Source of the DNA: an uncultured Alphaproteobacteria bacterium
GTDB lineage: Bacteria > Pseudomonadota > Alphaproteobacteria > CAAHEQ01 > UBA3637
Assembly (NCBI GenBank): GCA_934216505.1
Contig: CAKQBW010000001.1
Location: 1 to 64,000 of the forward strand
Reading direction: 5' to 3'
DNA: 64,000 bases
A program made the translations under genes and the position numbers. Below, one piece after another: positions 60,681 to 64,000 of the stretch. Within the stretch, counting starts at the first letter, position 1. Every line of letters begins with the position of its first letter. The notes under the pieces are model-generated. The model did not search any database, was not told where the DNA came from, and saw nothing but the letters and a program-made list of their open reading frames with translations.

Positions 60681-60709
60681 AATATAAAATTTTTTTTTGC
60701 AAAAAGCAA
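60681..60709 (-). promoter_or_regulatory. Promoter of moxR operon
   Basis: Minus strand TTGCTT (60704-60709), 17 bp, TATATT (60681-60686). Confidence 0.5.
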
Positions 60710-60718
60710 TCAATTTTC

Positions 60719-60746
60719 TTGACATAAGAAAAAAATTCTTTATCCT
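60719..60746 (+). promoter_or_regulatory. Promoter of uppP
   Basis: TTGACA (60719-60724), 16 bp, TATCCT (60741-60746), 21 bp before the ATG; divergent from the moxR promoter. Confidence 0.6.
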
Positions 60747-60767
60747 GATATGCATCAGGAGTTTTCA

Positions 60768-61541
60768 ATGTTAGATGTTTTTATTTTATCCCTTGTTCAA
60801 AGTATTACTGAATTTTTACCGATTAGTTCTTCGGGTCATCTTTTATTGCTGAATAAGTTGGGTTTTTCAGATCAGACTTTAGGCATGGATGTTTTGTTGC
60901 ATCTGGGGACATTATTAGCCGTAATGGTGTATTTTAAAAAAGATGTATTGAATCTGATTCAAGTTTTATGGGGGCGAGGGGACAAATACCTTTTTGGGAA
61001 ATTGGTACTTGCCACTTTACCAAGCATTGTGGTGGGTTTTTTCTTCTTTAATTTGATTGAACATTGTTTTCGCTCTCCTTACTTGGTGGCGATAAACAGC
61101 ATTTATTGGGGAATTATTTTATGGGGAATGGATAAATACAGCCCCAAAACAAATACAATAGAAAAACTTTCTTTTAAAGGAGCATTTTATATCGGTTGCC
61201 TTCAGTCTTTGGCGTTGATTCCAGGGACCAGTCGGTCGGGTATTACAATGACTTGCGGGCGGGCTTTGGGAATAAATCGGCCAGAAAGTGCGCGTTTTTC
61301 TATGTTGTTATCTATTCCAACCATTTTGATGACGGTGGGGTATATTTTTATAAAAGGAATAAGGGGCGAAGTTCAACTTCCATCTTTTCCTATGGGATTA
61401 TGGGGTGTTTGGTGGGCTTTTATTTTGGGGATTAGTGTTGTCTATTTTTTGATGAAATGGGTAAAAACATTCTCATTTGGCTTGTTTGCCCTCTATCGCA
61501 TTTTGTTGGGCGTGGGTGTTTTGCTCTATTTGATATTTTAA
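60768..61541 (+). CDS. uppP: Undecaprenyl-diphosphatase UppP/BacA
   Basis: 257-aa polytopic membrane enzyme that recycles undecaprenyl diphosphate. BacA1 motif ITEFLPISSSGHLLLL at the N terminus and BacA2 motif PGTSRSGITMTCGRALG near residue 155. CAGGAG ribosome site for the ATG at 60768. Its 3' end overlaps the convergent RHH gene by 69 nt. Confidence 0.95.
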   Translation: MLDVFILSLVQSITEFLPISSSGHLLLLNKLGFSDQTLGMDVLLHLGTLLAVMVYFKKDVLNLIQVLWGRGDKYLFGKLVLATLPSIVVGFFFFNLIEHCFRSPYLVAINSIYWGIILWGMDKYSPKTNTIEKLSFKGAFYIGCLQSLALIPGTSRSGITMTCGRALGINRPESARFSMLLSIPTILMTVGYIFIKGIRGEVQLPSFPMGLWGVWWAFILGISVVYFLMKWVKTFSFGLFALYRILLGVGVLLYLIF

Positions 61542-61718
61542 AACAAAAAGCCTAAGAGCACTGGCCAAATTTTTTTGATGAGCATTGTCAATTTGAATTA
61601 AAAGTTGCCGTAAAGAAGTCTTTTTTTGCTTGGCAATTTCTTTTAATTGAAACCAAAATTCATCTTCTATAGCAATACTTGTTTGATGTCCCGATAATTC
61701 AACAGAATGCTTTTTCAT
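61473..61718 (-). CDS. Ribbon-helix-helix domain protein
   Basis: 81 aa. SVELSGHQTSIAIEDEFWFQL gives the beta strand and first helix of the alphaproteobacterial RHH_4 family, and NLASALRLFVLKY the conserved C-terminal helix. A DNA-binding dimer is expected; targets unknown. ATGA overlap with the sspB stop and convergent overlap with uppP. Confidence 0.78.
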   Translation of the reverse strand: MKKHSVELSGHQTSIAIEDEFWFQLKEIAKQKKTSLRQLLIQIDNAHQKNLASALRLFVLKYQIEQNTHAQQNAIEGKQAK

Positions 61719-62131
61719 GATTTTTTCCTGAGACTGGCCAAGTCAATAACTTCGGCCGTTTGCATTTCTTGAGAGGGAGGAACTTCTTTTTCCTGAACGG
61801 GTGCAAAACTTAAGGCAAAATTTTGGCTGGGATCCATAAATGAAATAAGAGAAGTATAGGGAATTTTTATATCACAAGGAACGCCCCCGAATCCCAATGT
61901 CACAGAAATACAGGAATCATCGGCAGATAAATTTGAAAATTGATTTTGCAAAATAATTGTGATCTCGTGGGGATATTTTTGGCGCACAAAATCGGGCAGG
62001 GCCGCTTCTTTTGTCAAAAACGAAAGGATATAATACGATTCATCGGTCAATCCATCTTTAGCCACAGTATTTAATATCTCTTTCACCGCATGATATAGGG
62101 CTGATTGAATAAAAGAAGAATAATCTTTCAT
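61715..62131 (-). CDS. sspB: ClpXP protease adaptor SspB
   Basis: 138 aa. The N-terminal SspB domain (e.g. FLTKEAALPDFVRQKYPHEITIIL, seen in parts FVRQKYP and LQNQFSNL; VTLGFGGVPCDIKIPYTSL) delivers ssrA-tagged substrates to ClpX. The short linker ends with the ClpX-binding tail VIDLASLRKKS. Alphaproteobacterial SspB type. Between dnaB and the RHH gene. Confidence 0.85.
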   Translation of the reverse strand: MKDYSSFIQSALYHAVKEILNTVAKDGLTDESYYILSFLTKEAALPDFVRQKYPHEITIILQNQFSNLSADDSCISVTLGFGGVPCDIKIPYTSLISFMDPSQNFALSFAPVQEKEVPPSQEMQTAEVIDLASLRKKS

Positions 62132-62134
62132 TTT

Positions 62135-63592
62135 TTACCTTTCTTGTTCCAAATTGGAAAATTGACTAAATTCTCCATTAAAGTATAATTTTACCGTTCC
62201 AACGGGTCCATGTCTTTGCTTGGCAACAATGACTTCGGCTTGATTGGCTAATTCTTTTTTCTTTAATTCAATATCTGCACAGCGTAAGGCGAATTTTTCT
62301 GGGGTTTCATTTCCCCGTTGAACGGGTTGTTCATTTTGCAAATAATAAATTTCACGATAAACAAACATCACAATATCGGCGTCCTGTTCAATAGACCCAG
62401 ATTCACGTAAATCCGAAAGCATGGGGCGTTTATTATCACGGGCTTCCACCAAGCGAGAAAGTTGCGATAAAACAATGACAGGAACTTTTAATTCTTTTGC
62501 CATAATTTTTAAGGACCGTGTCATTTCGGATAATTCTTGCACCCGATTTTCTGATTTTTTACCAGAAGAAATCAACTGTAAATAGTCAATCACAATCAGG
62601 CCTAACCCTTTGTTGGCATCTCGTTGCATGCGTCTGGCCCGATTTTTGATGGCGGTCACCGTAATACCGGGGGTTTCATCTACCTCTAAGGGAATACGGG
62701 AAAGTAAATCTACAGCGGCAGCTAATTCATCAAATTGTTCGGTCGTGAGTTCCCCTGTCCGCATCTTGTGATTGCTGACTTTTGCTTTAGAGGAGAGAAT
62801 GCGCCCCGCCACTTGTTCGGCTGACATTTCCAAGGAAAAAAGAGCCACCGACTTTTTGGGGACGCCTTCCTTTTTGTTTTCTTCTTCAAAAAACTGCGCC
62901 GCATTAAAGGCAATTGTGGTGGCCAAAGCAGACTTACCCATCGCAGGGCGGCCCGCTAAGATAATTAAATCCGAATCATAAAGTCCCCCCAATAACTTGT
63001 CCATATCGGTTAGACCAATGGGCGTTCCCCCAATCCCCGCAGGATTATTCATAGCGGTTTGAGTGGATTGAAGGGTTTGATGAAGGGCCTGAGATAAAGT
63101 GATGGGACCGCCTTCTAATTCGCTTTCGTTGGCTAAATTATATAATCCTTTTTCGGCCGTTTCCAATTGTCCCACAGCATTTGTGTCTTGTTGCATATCA
63201 AAGGCATCATTGACGATATTTGTCCCCAATTCAATCAACTGTCGCCTTAAATAACAATCCAGTATTTGATGACCATAGTCGGCCACATTCACAATGCGGA
63301 CAGAACTGGAAGCCAAGCGGGCCAAATAATCTATTCCCCCCACTTCTTTGAAAGAATCATCATGGATAAACAGGGGCTTTAAGGTAACTGTGTCGGCGAT
63401 TCGGCCTTGTTCAATAAAATTACGACAGGCCGCATAGATTTTGGAATGAATTGGGTGAACAAAATGGTTGGCCTGTAAAAACTCGGATACTTTTTCCAAA
63501 GCCCGATTATTGACCAAAATTGCCCCCAAAACGGCTTGTTCTGCTTCAATGTTTTGGGGAGGTGTTCGCACATTTCCTTGAATGATATCCAT
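62135..63592 (-). CDS. dnaB: Replicative DNA helicase DnaB
   Basis: 485 aa. N-terminal domain (PPQNIEAEQAVLGAILVNN), linker, and RecA-like C-terminal domain with Walker A GRPAMGKSA, Walker B LIVIDYLQLI and QLSRLVEARDNKRPMLSDLR. Unwinds DNA at the replication fork. Two start options: ATG 63592 (AAAGGG 9 nt upstream, used here) and TTG 63598. Confidence 0.96.
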   Translation of the reverse strand: MDIIQGNVRTPPQNIEAEQAVLGAILVNNRALEKVSEFLQANHFVHPIHSKIYAACRNFIEQGRIADTVTLKPLFIHDDSFKEVGGIDYLARLASSSVRIVNVADYGHQILDCYLRRQLIELGTNIVNDAFDMQQDTNAVGQLETAEKGLYNLANESELEGGPITLSQALHQTLQSTQTAMNNPAGIGGTPIGLTDMDKLLGGLYDSDLIILAGRPAMGKSALATTIAFNAAQFFEEENKKEGVPKKSVALFSLEMSAEQVAGRILSSKAKVSNHKMRTGELTTEQFDELAAAVDLLSRIPLEVDETPGITVTAIKNRARRMQRDANKGLGLIVIDYLQLISSGKKSENRVQELSEMTRSLKIMAKELKVPVIVLSQLSRLVEARDNKRPMLSDLRESGSIEQDADIVMFVYREIYYLQNEQPVQRGNETPEKFALRCADIELKKKELANQAEVIVAKQRHGPVGTVKLYFNGEFSQFSNLEQER

Positions 63593-63635
63593 GACCAAAA
63601 ACCCTTTAATTTTAAGTTGCTATCCGATAGGGAAT

Positions 63636-63664
63636 TTTATACACTTATTTTTCAAAAAAATCAA
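63636..63664 (-). promoter_or_regulatory. Promoter of dnaB
   Basis: Minus strand TTGATT (63659-63664), 17 bp, TATAAA (63636-63641). Confidence 0.6.
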
Positions 63665-63673
63665 CTTTTTTAT

Positions 63674-63702
63674 TTGCATTTTGTTTCTTTTTTGTGTAGA
63701 GT
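63674..63702 (+). promoter_or_regulatory. Promoter of ruvA
   Basis: TTGCAT (63674-63679), 17 bp, TAGAGT (63697-63702), then AAAGGAGAA before the ATG. Confidence 0.6.
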
Positions 63703-63722
63703 AGAACAAAAGGAGAACAAAA

Positions 63723-64000
63723 ATGATTGGAAAACTTTCAGGGCGTGTGGATTCGTTTTATGAAGGCTACCTTATTTTAGATGTCAATGGGGTGGGTTAT
63801 AGGGTCTTTTGTTCGTCTAAGACAGTGGCAAAATTAGGAGGCGTGGGGGCGTCGGCTTCTTTATGGATAGAAACGCAAGTGCGGGAAGATCATATTCACC
63901 TGATTGGTTTTGCCGATACAACAGAACAACAACTTTTTAATCTGTTGGGGACAGTACAGGGGGTTGGGGCAAAAGTGGCTTTGGCTATTTTATCCGCTCT
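63723..64000 (+). CDS. ruvA: Holliday junction branch migration protein RuvA (3' end outside window)
   Basis: About 92 residues visible. Starts [20 protein letters not shown]; the OB-fold segment [12 protein letters not shown] and [11 protein letters not shown] match RuvA, and the first HhH motif begins ([16 protein letters not shown]). RuvA holds the four-way junction for the RuvB motor. ruvC is not upstream as in many genomes; dnaB is divergent instead. Confidence 0.93.
   Translation, partial: MIGKLSGRVDSFYEGYLILDVNGVGYRVFCSSKTVAKLGGVGASASLWIETQVREDHIHLIGFADTTEQQLFNLLGTVQGVGAKVALAILSA

Noticed and set aside
1..64000. CRISPR arrays, insertion sequences, integrases, rRNA genes
   Set aside because: No regularly spaced direct repeats with unique spacers, no transposase or integrase motifs, no 16S/23S sequence seen on reading.

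Overview
The window looks like a piece of an alphaproteobacterial chromosome of moderately low GC. The evidence is a vertically inherited core: yajC-secD-secF, rpsB-tsf-frr-uppS, the whole str-S10-spc-alpha ribosomal supercluster, an alphaproteobacterial-type DksA lacking two zinc cysteines, the ClpXP adaptor SspB, and an ftsEX cluster facing a zinc-ribbon/DUF3426-type gene. Prepilins with very cysteine-rich tails and C-type-lectin-like ends suggest a host-associated (gut-type) lineage. That placement is inference; no 16S gene is present. Promoters are easy to see: most are TTGACA/TATAAT-like with exactly 17 bp between the boxes.

Layout. 1-761 is the end of a pilin-like lectin protein, followed by a cluster of palindromic repeats (766-990). 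996-5013 (minus) is ftsE-ftsX-ydcF-plsC-anmK in tightly overlapping order. 5105-9669 (plus) carries a zinc-ribbon membrane protein, a Sel1 protein, miaB, glycyl-tRNA synthetase and a 48-aa ORF. 9669-14178 is an accessory patch: an alpha/beta hydrolase, an archaemetzincin-like protease, and an ABC exporter with a kinase-fold partner, bordered by tRNA-Pro. 14597-14765 is a strong-promoter intergenic small RNA with anti-Shine-Dalgarno loops, directly upstream of dksA. yacG, yajC, secD and secF follow.

18392-30682 is the most unusual part: one long plus-strand operon encoding three different VirB6/TrbL-like polytopic proteins that each carry a CW[FP]C motif, a double-HTH regulator with a LexA/S24-like tail lacking an obvious catalytic serine, two unknown proteins, a secretin-N-domain-like exported protein and a Pro-rich bitopic protein. 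It looks like part of a type IV secretion or type IV pilus-related machine. The first VirB6-like gene is interrupted at a run of ten G residues. One extra G would fuse it in frame to a Gly-rich 72-bp tandem repeat and a 200+ residue tail, so it is a strong phase-variation or slippage candidate. Two other G tracts of eight or more lie in the same operon, one of them inside the regulator.

30689-40181 holds gltX, slyX, a YadA-like trimeric autotransporter, tolB, the rpsB operon, a prepilin and a Cys-rich secreted protein with the same C-terminal signature. 40252-57252 is the ribosomal supercluster, notably without tuf between fusA and rpsJ, without rpmD between rpsE and rplO, and with extra hairpins upstream of rpsL and rplQ. 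57418-60651 (minus) is a shortened moxR-DUF58-DUF4381 operon plus an SGNH-like protein. The right end has uppP, an RHH regulator, sspB, dnaB and the 5' part of ruvA.
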